Source: UBA8886 sp963578705
GTDB lineage: Archaea > Thermoplasmatota > Poseidoniia > MGIII > CG-Epi1
Length of the DNA stretch: 16,296 bases
Reading direction: 5' to 3'
Assembly: GCA_963578705.1 (NCBI GenBank)
Contig: CAUZDT010000028.1
Location: 1-16,296, forward strand
The translations under genes were made by a program, and so were the position numbers. The notes beneath the pieces were generated by a model. It did not search any database. It was given only the letters and a program-made list of their open reading frames with translations, and was not told the DNA's origin. Each line of letters starts with the position of its first letter. Positions within the stretch are counted from its first letter, which is position 1. Positions 8,353-14,297 of this stretch are shown piece by piece.

Positions 8353-9003
8353 GTGAAATGGGTCGTCTTCGACGCGGTTGGGACGCTGATGTATCCCTGC
8401 CCGGGCGTGCCGCTGGCGTATCACGAAATCGGCCGCCGCTACGGCTCGCGGCTCTCCGAGGCGGAGGTGCACGAGCGGCTGTCGGTCGCCTTCGGGAGCG
8501 TGACGCGACCGCACGGTGACCGCACCTCGGCTGACGACGAGCAGGCGTGGTGGCGGCGCGTCGTCGCCGCGACGCTAACTGACGTCAGCGACCCCACGGC
8601 GACGTTCGACTCGCTCTGGGCGAACTTCGCGGCGGCGCAATCATGGTGCCTCTACGGCGACGTTGCGGCGGGGGTCGCCGTCGTCGCCGAGTGCGGGCTG
8701 CGCGCGGCGGTCGCCTCCAATTTCGACGCGCGGCTCGAGGGCATCATCGGCGGCCACGCGGAGCTCGACGCGGTGCGGCCGGTGCTGCACGCGACCGGGC
8801 TGGGGTGGCGCAAGCCGGCGCGGCAGTTCTTCGACGCCGTCTGCCGCGAGCTTGGCTGCACGCCCGATGCGGTGCTCTACGTCGGCGACGACCCGCACGG
8901 CGACGTTGTGTCAGCGCGCGCAGCCGGGATGCGCGCGCTGCTCATCGCTCGCGACGGAAGTGGCGACCTGCGCAGCCTGGCAGAGCTCGTGGAGCACCTG
9001 TGA
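8353..9003 (+). CDS. HAD-superfamily hydrolase with Asp+2 replaced by Val
   Basis: 216 residues, starting at GTG 8353, six bases after the previous stop, so it is probably co-transcribed with the envelope genes. The HAD motifs are in order. Motif I is VFDAVGTL with nucleophile D7, motif II is VASNFD with S122, motif III is K154 in GWRKPARQFFDAV, and motif IV is YVGDDPHGDVVSARAAGM with D179, D180 and D184. A helical cap lies between motifs I and II (about 15-95). The residue two after the nucleophile, normally the acid/base Asp, is V9. This D-A-V-G-T form is known in the DREG-2/HDHD3-like branch, so it is probably a family trait, though true phosphatase activity is uncertain. The substrate is unknown. 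It may be a housekeeping passenger of the operon rather than a functional part of it. Confidence 0.88.
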   Translation: MKWVVFDAVGTLMYPCPGVPLAYHEIGRRYGSRLSEAEVHERLSVAFGSVTRPHGDRTSADDEQAWWRRVVAATLTDVSDPTATFDSLWANFAAAQSWCLYGDVAAGVAVVAECGLRAAVASNFDARLEGIIGGHAELDAVRPVLHATGLGWRKPARQFFDAVCRELGCTPDAVLYVGDDPHGDVVSARAAGMRALLIARDGSGDLRSLAELVEHL

Positions 9004-9030
9004 TTGCGCCCGCACCCGCGCCCGCAGCCG

Positions 9031-9036
9031 CTTAAA
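9031..9036 (+). promoter_or_regulatory. TATA-like box for glycerate 2-kinase, fixing its start
   Basis: CTTAAA is the only AT-rich patch in the otherwise very GC-rich 54 bases between the HAD gene and ATG 9058. Its centre lies about 24.5 bases before that ATG, where an archaeal TATA box places transcription initiation. This suggests a leaderless mRNA starting at 9058 and argues against the upstream in-frame TTG 9004 and ATG 9043. Confidence 0.6.
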
Positions 9037-9057
9037 CCCGCGATGGTTCCGCGCGCC

Positions 9058-10332
9058 ATGACGCTGCGCGACGACGCTGAAGCCATCTTCTACGCGGCGG
9101 TTGCGGCGGTGCAGCCGGAGGTGCTGATGCCACAGCACATGGGGTGCGACGGCGACCGGCTCTGGTTCCCCGCCATCGAGCTGGAATGGCAGCTGGACCG
9201 CAACGTCAGGCTCGCCGCGTTCGGCAAGGCGGCGCCGGGAATGGTGCGCGCGGCCGAGGCCATCCTCGGCGAGCATATCGTCGCCGGCATTGCGAGCGTC
9301 CCCGTCGGGACGGCACCGCACGACGGCGTCACCGCGTTCCACCCGGGCGCCGCCGACAACCTGCCCGACCACGCCGCGATGGAGGCGGCCAAACGCATCC
9401 ACGACCTCGCCGCGGGGGCGTCCGCGGACGAGCTGCTGCTGGTGCTCATCTCGGGCGGCGGCTCGGCGCTGCTACCATTGCCTGCTGCGGGCATCACGCT
9501 CGTGCAGAAGCTGGCGACGACGCGCGCGCTCGCCAGTGCGGGGGCGACCATCAGCGAGCTGAACGCGGTACGGCGCCACCTCTCGGCGCTCAAGGGCGGC
9601 CAGCTGGCGCAGCTCGCCACGCCGGCGACGGTCGCCGCGCTCGCCATCTCGGATGTCATCGGCGACCCGCTGCCCGACATCGCCTCGGGGCCGACGGTGG
9701 GCGATGCCTCGACTTACGGCGACTGCCTTGCCATCATCGAGCGGCTCGGCGCCGAGTTGCCGCCTGCGGTCGCGGCGCATCTCGAGCGCGGCGCGGCAGG
9801 TGCCCTGGAGGAGACGCCCGCGGCTACGCCGGTGAACGCCCGCACGGCGGTCATCGGCTCGAACCGCATCGCGCTCGAGGCGGCGGCCGTCGCAGCCGCC
9901 GCCCGCGGCTACGCGGCGGGCATCGTCACCGACGCGCTACAGGGCGAGGCGCGCGACGCCGGGAAGCAGGTCGCGCGCCATATCGTGGGCGAGCGCAGAC
10001 ACCGTTGCCTGCTCTGGGGCGGCGAAACGACCGTGACGGTTACCGGGGACGGCCGCGGAGGCCGCTCGCAGGAGCTGGCGCTCGCGGCTGCAATCGAGCT
10101 GGCCGACAGCGCTGGCGTCGGCCTGCTCGTTGCCGGGACTGACGGGCAGGACGGGCCGACCGACGCCGCCGGCGCGTGGGTGGGCGGCGGGACGCCGCCG
10201 GTCGCTGGCGCACGGGCGGCGCTCGACGCCAACGACTCGCATGGCTTCCTGGCGCCGACGGGTGCGCTGTTCCGCCCGGGGCTGACCGGCACCAACGTGA
10301 TAGACATCGTCATCGGGCTGGTCGACAGGTAA
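9058..10332 (+). CDS. gck: Glycerate 2-kinase, class II (MOFRL family)
   Basis: Phosphorylates D-glycerate with ATP, giving 2-phosphoglycerate in the family members studied. It is a cytosolic enzyme of glycerate, serine and non-phosphorylative Entner-Doudoroff metabolism. The start ATG 9058 is chosen from the TATA-like box 24-25 bases upstream, and the resulting 424 residues match the family's usual length. The N-terminal glycerate-kinase domain has AAFGKAAPGM (K57), LLLVLISGGGSALLPLP (126-142), ELNAVRRHLSALKGGQLA (167-184) and SDVIGDPLPDIASGPT (198-213). The C-terminal MOFRL domain has LLWGGETTVTV (318-328), GGRSQELAL (334-342), AGTDGQDGPTDAAGA (359-373) and the terminal GTNVIDIVIGL (411-421). 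All expected signatures are present. The next gene encodes the reductase that can supply D-glycerate from hydroxypyruvate. Confidence 0.95.
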   Translation: MTLRDDAEAIFYAAVAAVQPEVLMPQHMGCDGDRLWFPAIELEWQLDRNVRLAAFGKAAPGMVRAAEAILGEHIVAGIASVPVGTAPHDGVTAFHPGAADNLPDHAAMEAAKRIHDLAAGASADELLLVLISGGGSALLPLPAAGITLVQKLATTRALASAGATISELNAVRRHLSALKGGQLAQLATPATVAALAISDVIGDPLPDIASGPTVGDASTYGDCLAIIERLGAELPPAVAAHLERGAAGALEETPAATPVNARTAVIGSNRIALEAAAVAAAARGYAAGIVTDALQGEARDAGKQVARHIVGERRHRCLLWGGETTVTVTGDGRGGRSQELALAAAIELADSAGVGLLVAGTDGQDGPTDAAGAWVGGGTPPVAGARAALDANDSHGFLAPTGALFRPGLTGTNVIDIVIGLVDR

Positions 10333-10337
10333 TTAAG
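10331..10337 (+). promoter_or_regulatory. TATA-like box for the glyoxylate/hydroxypyruvate reductase
   Basis: AATTAAG overlaps the glycerate kinase stop codon and is centred about 23-24 bases before ATG 10357 in GC-rich surroundings. It fits the same leaderless spacing seen before the kinase, HicB-like and GMP synthase genes. The two metabolic genes may therefore be separately transcribed even though only 24 bases separate them. Confidence 0.5.
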
Positions 10338-10356
10338 CGGCGGTCGCTGGCGCCGC

Positions 10357-11328
10357 ATGAAAGTGTTCGTCACGCGACGGCTTCCGGAGACGGCGATGGG
10401 CCGGCTCGAGAAGGCGAACGAAATCACCGAGCTGCGGGTCAATCCCCACGACCGGGCGCTGACGCGCGACGAGCTGGAGGAAGGCACGACGTGGTGCGAC
10501 ATCCTGCTGAGCCAGCTGGTCGATCCGGTTGATGCCGCGCTGATGGACTGTAATTCCGAGCTGAAGCTCATCGCCAACTACGCCGTCGGCTACAACAACA
10601 TCGACGTCCCGGCCGCCACCGAGCGCGGCATTCCGGTCACCAACACCCCCGGCGTACTCGACGACTCGACCGCCGACCTGACTTGGGCGCTGCTGATGGC
10701 GGTCGCGCGGCGCATCGTTGAGGCCGACCGCTACATGCGCGGCGGCGAATACGAGGGGTGGGCGCCGACGCTGCTGATGGGCACCGACGTCCACCACAAG
10801 ACGCTGGGCATCGTCGGGCTCGGCCGCATCGGCTTCGCGCTGGCGCAACGCGCGCGCGGCTTCGGCATGCGGATTCTCTACAGCGACCTGGAGCCAAAGT
10901 CGTATGCGGAGGAGGTCGGGGCGGAGTATGCGGACATGTATGCCCTGCTGCGCCAGAGTGACTTCGTTTCGCTGCACCCGTTCTACGACAAGAAGTCGCA
11001 CCATCTCATCGACACGCGCGAACTGCGCGAGATGAAGCGCAGCGCGTTCCTGATTAACGTCAGCCGCGGCCCGGTGGTGAACGAAAAGGCGCTCGTCAAG
11101 GCGCTGCAGGCGGGCGAGATCGCTGGCGCGGCGCTTGATGTCTACGAGCGCGAGCCAAAGATGGAGCCGGAGCTGGCGGAGATGGACAACGTCGTTATCG
11201 TCCCGCACATAGCTTCCGCCAGCTTGGAGACCCGCACGGCGATGGGCAACATCGCGGTTGACAACGTCCTTGCACGCTGCCGCGGGGATGCGCTGACGAC
11301 CTGCCTCAACCCGGAAGCGGCAGGGTAG
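10357..11328 (+). CDS. gyaR: Glyoxylate/hydroxypyruvate reductase (D-2-hydroxyacid dehydrogenase family)
   Basis: Reduces glyoxylate to glycolate and hydroxypyruvate to D-glycerate with NAD(P)H in the cytosol. 323 residues, a normal length. The catalytic-domain signature ANYAVGYNNIDV lies at 73-84, followed by PVTNTPGVLDDSTADLTWAL. The nucleotide-binding domain has GIVGLGRIG (151-159). The catalytic triad is R237 (NVSRGP), E266 (VYEREP) and H284 (VPHIAS), and its spacing of 29 and 18 residues is that of archaeal GyaR enzymes. D177 at the end of the second Rossmann strand (LYSDLE) suggests preference for NADH. Together with the glycerate 2-kinase just upstream it would convert hydroxypyruvate to 2-phosphoglycerate. 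Other D-2-hydroxyacids remain possible substrates. Confidence 0.93.
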   Translation: MKVFVTRRLPETAMGRLEKANEITELRVNPHDRALTRDELEEGTTWCDILLSQLVDPVDAALMDCNSELKLIANYAVGYNNIDVPAATERGIPVTNTPGVLDDSTADLTWALLMAVARRIVEADRYMRGGEYEGWAPTLLMGTDVHHKTLGIVGLGRIGFALAQRARGFGMRILYSDLEPKSYAEEVGAEYADMYALLRQSDFVSLHPFYDKKSHHLIDTRELREMKRSAFLINVSRGPVVNEKALVKALQAGEIAGAALDVYEREPKMEPELAEMDNVVIVPHIASASLETRTAMGNIAVDNVLARCRGDALTTCLNPEAAG

Positions 11329-11396
11329 TGCGACGCACCGCTGACCGCGTCGCGCCACTTCTGGCCTGCGGCGGCGCCAGCTTGGCACCGCCGCAG
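11328..11396 (+). other. Two consecutive strong stem-loops after gyaR
   Basis: GCGACGC at 11330-11336 pairs perfectly with GCGTCGC at 11347-11353, and a T-G wobble plus a G-C pair extend the stem back to the gyaR stop codon. CTGCGGCGG at 11366-11374 pairs perfectly with CCGCCGCAG at 11388-11396, and an inner GCC/GGC closes a five-base loop after one C-A mismatch. They may be processing or stability elements of the gyaR 3' end, or parts of a structured RNA. High GC raises the chance of accidental pairing. Confidence 0.45.
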
Positions 11397-11423
11397 AGTT
11401 TATCATTACCCCTGCACCCGTTG

Positions 11424-11462
11424 GCTCGCCTCGGGCTTCGGAGGAGAGCTCACAGTTTTTTT
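11424..11462 (+). terminator. Hairpin followed by a T7 tract, likely transcription terminator
   Basis: GCTCGCCTC (11424-11432) pairs with GAGGAGAGC (11441-11449) apart from one central G-A mismatch, with an eight-base loop. Six bases later comes a run of seven T (11456-11462). T-rich runs on the non-template strand terminate archaeal transcription, with or without a hairpin. A TATA-like GTTTATC at 11398-11404 lies about 24 bases before this hairpin, so a very short independent transcript is conceivable. I see no tRNA or other known RNA here. Confidence 0.5.
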
Positions 11463-11526
11463 ACCTCAATTCCCGCCCGGGGCAACCTGCTTCCCACCGC
11501 GGGCCGGCCGTTGCCCAGTCAGCACT

Positions 11527-11533
11527 CTAATAT
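11527..11533 (+). promoter_or_regulatory. TATA-like box for the HicB-like gene
   Basis: CTAATAT is centred about 26 bases before ATG 11556, consistent with a leaderless start. Between the box and the start, AGCCGG occurs twice exactly ten bases apart (11535-11540 and 11545-11550), one helical turn. It could be a small operator, but the copies are too short to be sure. Confidence 0.5.
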
Positions 11534-11555
11534 GAGCCGGCGTTAGCCGGGAAGT

Positions 11556-11717
11556 ATGGTGGACATCACGGCAGTGCTGCACCGCGAGGAGGGCGTCTTC
11601 GTGGTCGAGTGCCCCGAAGTTGGGACGTTGAGTCAGGGTGACAACGTGGATGAGGCGCTCGCCAACCTGGAGGAGGCGACCGAACTCTACCTCGAGGAAT
11701 TTCCCAGCAACCTGTGA
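11556..11717 (+). CDS. Orphan HicB-like (UPF0150) small protein
   Basis: 53 residues from ATG 11556 to TGA 11715-11717. The sequence follows the HicB-like domain pattern: an opening strand ITAVLHREEGVFVVECPEVG (4-23), then TLSQGDNVDEALANLEEAT (24-42), with the hallmark Q-G-D-x-x-x-E-A-L-x-N-L-x-E-A, and ELYLEEFP (43-50). In toxin-antitoxin pairs HicB is the partly degraded RNase-H-fold antitoxin of the HicA ribonuclease. Here the protein has only that fold, with no C-terminal DNA-binding domain. No HicA-like frame fits in the 227 bases upstream or the 45 bases downstream. Solo copies are common in archaea and their role is unknown. A TATA-like box 26 bases upstream supports the start and independent transcription. 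Confidence 0.85.
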   Translation: MVDITAVLHREEGVFVVECPEVGTLSQGDNVDEALANLEEATELYLEEFPSNL

Positions 11718-11732
11718 ACCGCTTCCCGCCAG

Positions 11733-11740
11733 CCTTTTAG
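11733..11740 (+). promoter_or_regulatory. TATA-like box for the GMP synthase glutaminase gene
   Basis: CCTTTTAG stands out from the GC-rich sequence between the HicB-like stop and the next gene. Its centre is about 25-26 bases before GTG 11763, which favours that GTG as a leaderless start over the in-frame ATG at 11778. Confidence 0.55.
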
Positions 11741-11762
11741 CGGCCGCCACCTGCCGCCGGCC

Positions 11763-12353
11763 GTGAGCTTCGCCGGGATGGCAGTGGCGGTCGTCGACAA
11801 CGGCGGCCAGTGGACGCACCGCGAATGGCGCGTGCTGAACTACCTCGGCTGCGCGGCCGAAATCGTGCCGAACACGACGCCGCCTGCCGAGCTCGAGCGC
11901 TTTCGCGCGCTGGTGCTCTCGGGCGGCGCGCCACGCATCAAGTCGGAAGCGGACGCGCTCGGCCTTACGGCGGAGTATCTCGACGCCGCGCGGTGGCCGA
12001 TTCTCGGCATCTGCGTCGGCCACCAGTATATGGCGGCCCACTTCGGCGGTGCCGCCGGCCCTGCGCGCGTGCCGGAGTTCGGCGCGGCGCTGGTCTCGGT
12101 CGCCGAGCGGGGCTGGCTGATGGCGGGGCTGCCCGATGAGTTCACCGCCTGGGAGAGCCACAACGACGAAGTGACGCGGCCGCCCGACGGGTTCGACATC
12201 CTGGCGTCGAGCGACGACTGTGCGGTGCAGGCGATGCAGCATCGCAAGCTACCGTATGCGGGAGTGCAATACCATCCCGAGGTCGAGCATTCGGAATACG
12301 GCGCAGAATTATTCCAGAATTTTTTGAACAAAGCTTTGGAATGGAATGAATAA
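11763..12353 (+). CDS. guaAA: GMP synthase, glutamine amidotransferase subunit A
   Basis: A class I glutaminase that releases ammonia from glutamine for the partner ATP-pyrophosphatase subunit, which aminates XMP to GMP in purine synthesis. 196 residues from GTG 11763, a normal length for the free-standing archaeal subunit. The partner gene is not in this window. The N-terminus AVVDNGGQWTHREWR (9-23) carries the family's D-N-x-G-Q. Next comes LVLSGGAPRI (50-59). The catalytic nucleophile is C84 in LGICVGHQYMAAHFGG, and H171 and E173 (QYHPEVEHSEYG) complete the triad. The first 180 codons or so are GC-rich like the upstream genes, but the last 15 or so (from about 12,300) are AT-rich. The protein still ends in a plausible family-type helix (AELFQNFLNKAL), so the gene appears intact across the composition junction. 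Confidence 0.95.
   Translation: MSFAGMAVAVVDNGGQWTHREWRVLNYLGCAAEIVPNTTPPAELERFRALVLSGGAPRIKSEADALGLTAEYLDAARWPILGICVGHQYMAAHFGGAAGPARVPEFGAALVSVAERGWLMAGLPDEFTAWESHNDEVTRPPDGFDILASSDDCAVQAMQHRKLPYAGVQYHPEVEHSEYGAELFQNFLNKALEWNE
12300..12310. other. Sharp base-composition junction inside the 3' end of guaAA
   Basis: By hand count, line 7201-7260 is 42/60 GC and line 12241-12300 is 33/60. Line 12301-12360 drops to 22/60, and line 15001-15060 is 16/60. Codon use changes at the same point, from GC-ending to A/T-ending third positions, and stays low-GC to the end of the window. The position is approximate to within a few tens of bases. Confidence 0.8.
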
Positions 12354-12366
12354 CGAGTCCATACTG

Positions 12367-12372
12367 TTTTTT
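12367..12372 (+). terminator. T6 tract after guaAA, likely archaeal terminator
   Basis: Six T residues begin 14 bases after the guaAA stop codon. The local sequence CTGTTTTTTACCCAAA resembles the T7 tract at 11456 (CAGTTTTTTTACCTCAA). No hairpin is evident here. The surrounding DNA is already AT-rich, so the tract is less striking than the earlier one. Confidence 0.4.
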
Positions 12373-12394
12373 ACCCAAACACAGAGGTTATTTC

Positions 12395-12403
12395 CTTTTA
12401 AAC
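12395..12403 (+). promoter_or_regulatory. TATA box for the first MFS transporter
   Basis: CTTTTAAAC is centred about 24 bases before ATG 12423, the same leaderless geometry as in the GC-rich part of the window. It supports ATG 12423 over the in-frame TTG 12417. Confidence 0.6.
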
Positions 12404-12422
12404 GGGGTCTCTTTGGTTGATT

Positions 12423-14291
12423 ATGGACCCTATTGCTAAATTATTCAGCTTGAGTTCTAAATTGGAAAATATTTCCGATGATAAAGAGAAAGCGATTAGC
12501 GGTTATGGATACTATGATTGGGGAAAATCTGCTTTTGAGACCAGTGTCACAGTGGCAATACTTCCTGTTTGGTATACCTATTTATTCCTTGAAGCTAATG
12601 GACTGACCACATCTATTGGTTCGACCCCAATGTCTGCAGATGCGGTATGGTCTTTGGTTCTTGCAATATCTACTTTGTCTGTTGCGATTGTTAGTCCCTC
12701 TTTTGGTGTAATAGCTGATCGTCGTCTGATTAAGAAAAAGTGGTTAAAAATCCTGACCTATGTTGGAGCCGGCGCAACTTTCCTTCTAGCCTTTGCACCT
12801 TTGCTTGGAAATGCATCATGGATTTGGTTAATGGTTATGTTTCTTCTTGCGAATGTAGGTCTAAATGGCGCTGGAGTCTTTTACAATGCACTTTTACCAC
12901 ATTTGGGTAAAGAAGATGAGATGGACGATATTTCGAACAGAGCTTTTGCTTATGGTTATCTAGGTGGAGGCCTGCTTCTCGTAGTTCACATCGGTCTAAT
13001 ATTAGGTATTGAAGCAGATTGGGTCACACCTTTCTGTATGGCCACAGCTGGATTGTGGTGGTATGGATTTGCACTTTTTACCTTTATGTGGGTTCCTGAA
13101 CCACCTATCGAAAATGAGATGGAAAAACTGAAGTTCAGGGAAGCAGCACGTTTTGCGGTTGGTGAAGTAAAACAAACACTGAAGGACTACAAGGCATTTC
13201 CAACATTATTCTTGTACATGCTTGCATATTTCTTCTTTATTGATGGAATTAATACTGTAACTGCCTTAGGTGGTGTGTATGGGGTTTCTGTACTAGGTAT
13301 AGGTGCGTTTGGTCTAATGCTTACCATTTTAGCCATTCAATTTATTGCAGCACCTTTTGCAATCATATTCACTAAGATTGCAGATAGAATAGGAACCAAA
13401 AGAGCCCTCTTTATCTCGATTGTAGGGTGGGTTGTTTTGTGTTTCGCCGCACTTGCCTTTGCACCACTCGAGCTAGAATCACATGAAGATTATGATATCC
13501 TCTATGAGTGGAATGAGGGTGAAGAAAGATACACAGTCTATGTACCTTGGTCGACACATGAGGACAAGAAGTTAGCTCAAAAAGTGGATTATGAAGACGA
13601 AGAGTTTGACGAGCAGGCATGGGCAAAGCAGTGGTCATACCTTCTCCCAACTAAAAATAGTGAAAATCAAAAGTTAGACACTTTGGAATGGGCCGGGGGA
13701 GAGACTGAAGAGGAACCAAACAAGGTGCCTCTTGATGGAGTTGCCAACGATGACATCAGCTCATTTCTAGCCTCTGTTGATGATACAAGGTTCAGCGCAA
13801 GCGTCGATGGTGGAGGATTGGATGGAACAGCTTCAGTTGGCGTTGATCATCCTACTAGTCTCGGCGATGGCTCTCTTGATTTCATACCTATTTGGGCCCG
13901 AAGTAATATTTGGGAACCACTTGGATTGACGGTCTTTCTTCAATTTATGATTCTTGGGTGTTTGATGGGTACACTTCTAGGTGGTTCGCAGGGCCTTGCC
14001 CGTAGTATATTTGGCCAAATTGTACCTAAAACTCGTAGTACAGAATTCTTTGGTTTCTTTGGTTTCTTCAACAAAGTGGCTGCATTTATGGGGCCCACAC
14101 TATATTTCTTCATGGCAGTTGTATACGACAGCCGTGTTGGAATTTTCAGTATAGCTATGCTTCTTTTGATAGGTGCAGGATTGCTTTATATGGTGGATAT
14201 TGAGGCCGGAAAAGCAGATGCTAGAGCAGAGGATGAGCGCCTGAGAAAGAAATTATTAGATTCCCAGGATTCAGATTCTTCGGTAGAGTAA
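12423..14291 (+). CDS. MFS transporter, UMF1 (Atg22-like) type, with a large outside-loop insertion
   Basis: 622 residues from ATG 12423. The N-terminus has the UMF1 hallmark Y-D-W-x-x-S-A-F (GYYDWGKSAFETS, about 29-41) and an MFS motif-A-like GVIADRRLIKKKW after helix 2 (about 95-107). About twelve membrane helices are visible, six before and six after a central cytoplasmic linker (about 226-258). Between helices 9 and 10, on the predicted outer face, lies an insertion of about 150 residues (about 351-498). Its first half is rich in Asp, Glu, Trp and Tyr (DYEDEEFDEQAW, GGETEEEP), its second half in Gly, Ser and Asp (ASVDGGGLDGTASVG). Relatives are usually about 430-500 residues, so this insertion explains the excess. 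The substrate is unknown; some UMF1/Atg22 proteins export amino acids. The tail is charged and cytoplasmic. The gene is AT-rich, unlike the upstream genes, and probably forms an operon with the next gene. Confidence 0.9.
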   Translation: MDPIAKLFSLSSKLENISDDKEKAISGYGYYDWGKSAFETSVTVAILPVWYTYLFLEANGLTTSIGSTPMSADAVWSLVLAISTLSVAIVSPSFGVIADRRLIKKKWLKILTYVGAGATFLLAFAPLLGNASWIWLMVMFLLANVGLNGAGVFYNALLPHLGKEDEMDDISNRAFAYGYLGGGLLLVVHIGLILGIEADWVTPFCMATAGLWWYGFALFTFMWVPEPPIENEMEKLKFREAARFAVGEVKQTLKDYKAFPTLFLYMLAYFFFIDGINTVTALGGVYGVSVLGIGAFGLMLTILAIQFIAAPFAIIFTKIADRIGTKRALFISIVGWVVLCFAALAFAPLELESHEDYDILYEWNEGEERYTVYVPWSTHEDKKLAQKVDYEDEEFDEQAWAKQWSYLLPTKNSENQKLDTLEWAGGETEEEPNKVPLDGVANDDISSFLASVDDTRFSASVDGGGLDGTASVGVDHPTSLGDGSLDFIPIWARSNIWEPLGLTVFLQFMILGCLMGTLLGGSQGLARSIFGQIVPKTRSTEFFGFFGFFNKVAAFMGPTLYFFMAVVYDSRVGIFSIAMLLLIGAGLLYMVDIEAGKADARAEDERLRKKLLDSQDSDSSVE

Positions 14292-14297
14292 AGCTCC

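Noticed and set aside
7387..8514. Minus-strand open frame of about 375 codons opposite the DUF58, membrane and HAD genes
   Set aside because: It spans three well-supported genes on the other strand and has low-complexity Arg/Glu/Gln/His composition. It is an antisense shadow.
9004..9006. TTG 9004 as the start of glycerate 2-kinase
   Set aside because: It would add an Arg/Pro-rich leader not expected in the family and would place the TATA-like box inside the coding region. ATG 9058 fits both the box spacing and the family length.
11329..11555. A tRNA or HicA toxin gene in the hairpin-rich gap
   Set aside because: No T-loop-like GGTTCRA or cloverleaf pattern is visible, and no frame shows HicA features. 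Only unassigned stem-loops can be supported.
11466..12242. Minus-strand open frame of 258 codons covering the HicB-like and guaAA genes
   Set aside because: It is antisense to two recognisable proteins and has no recognisable motif. The upstream promoter-like boxes are on the plus strand.
12417..12419. TTG 12417 as the start of the first transporter
   Set aside because: ATG 12423 is two codons later and lies at the expected distance from the TATA box.
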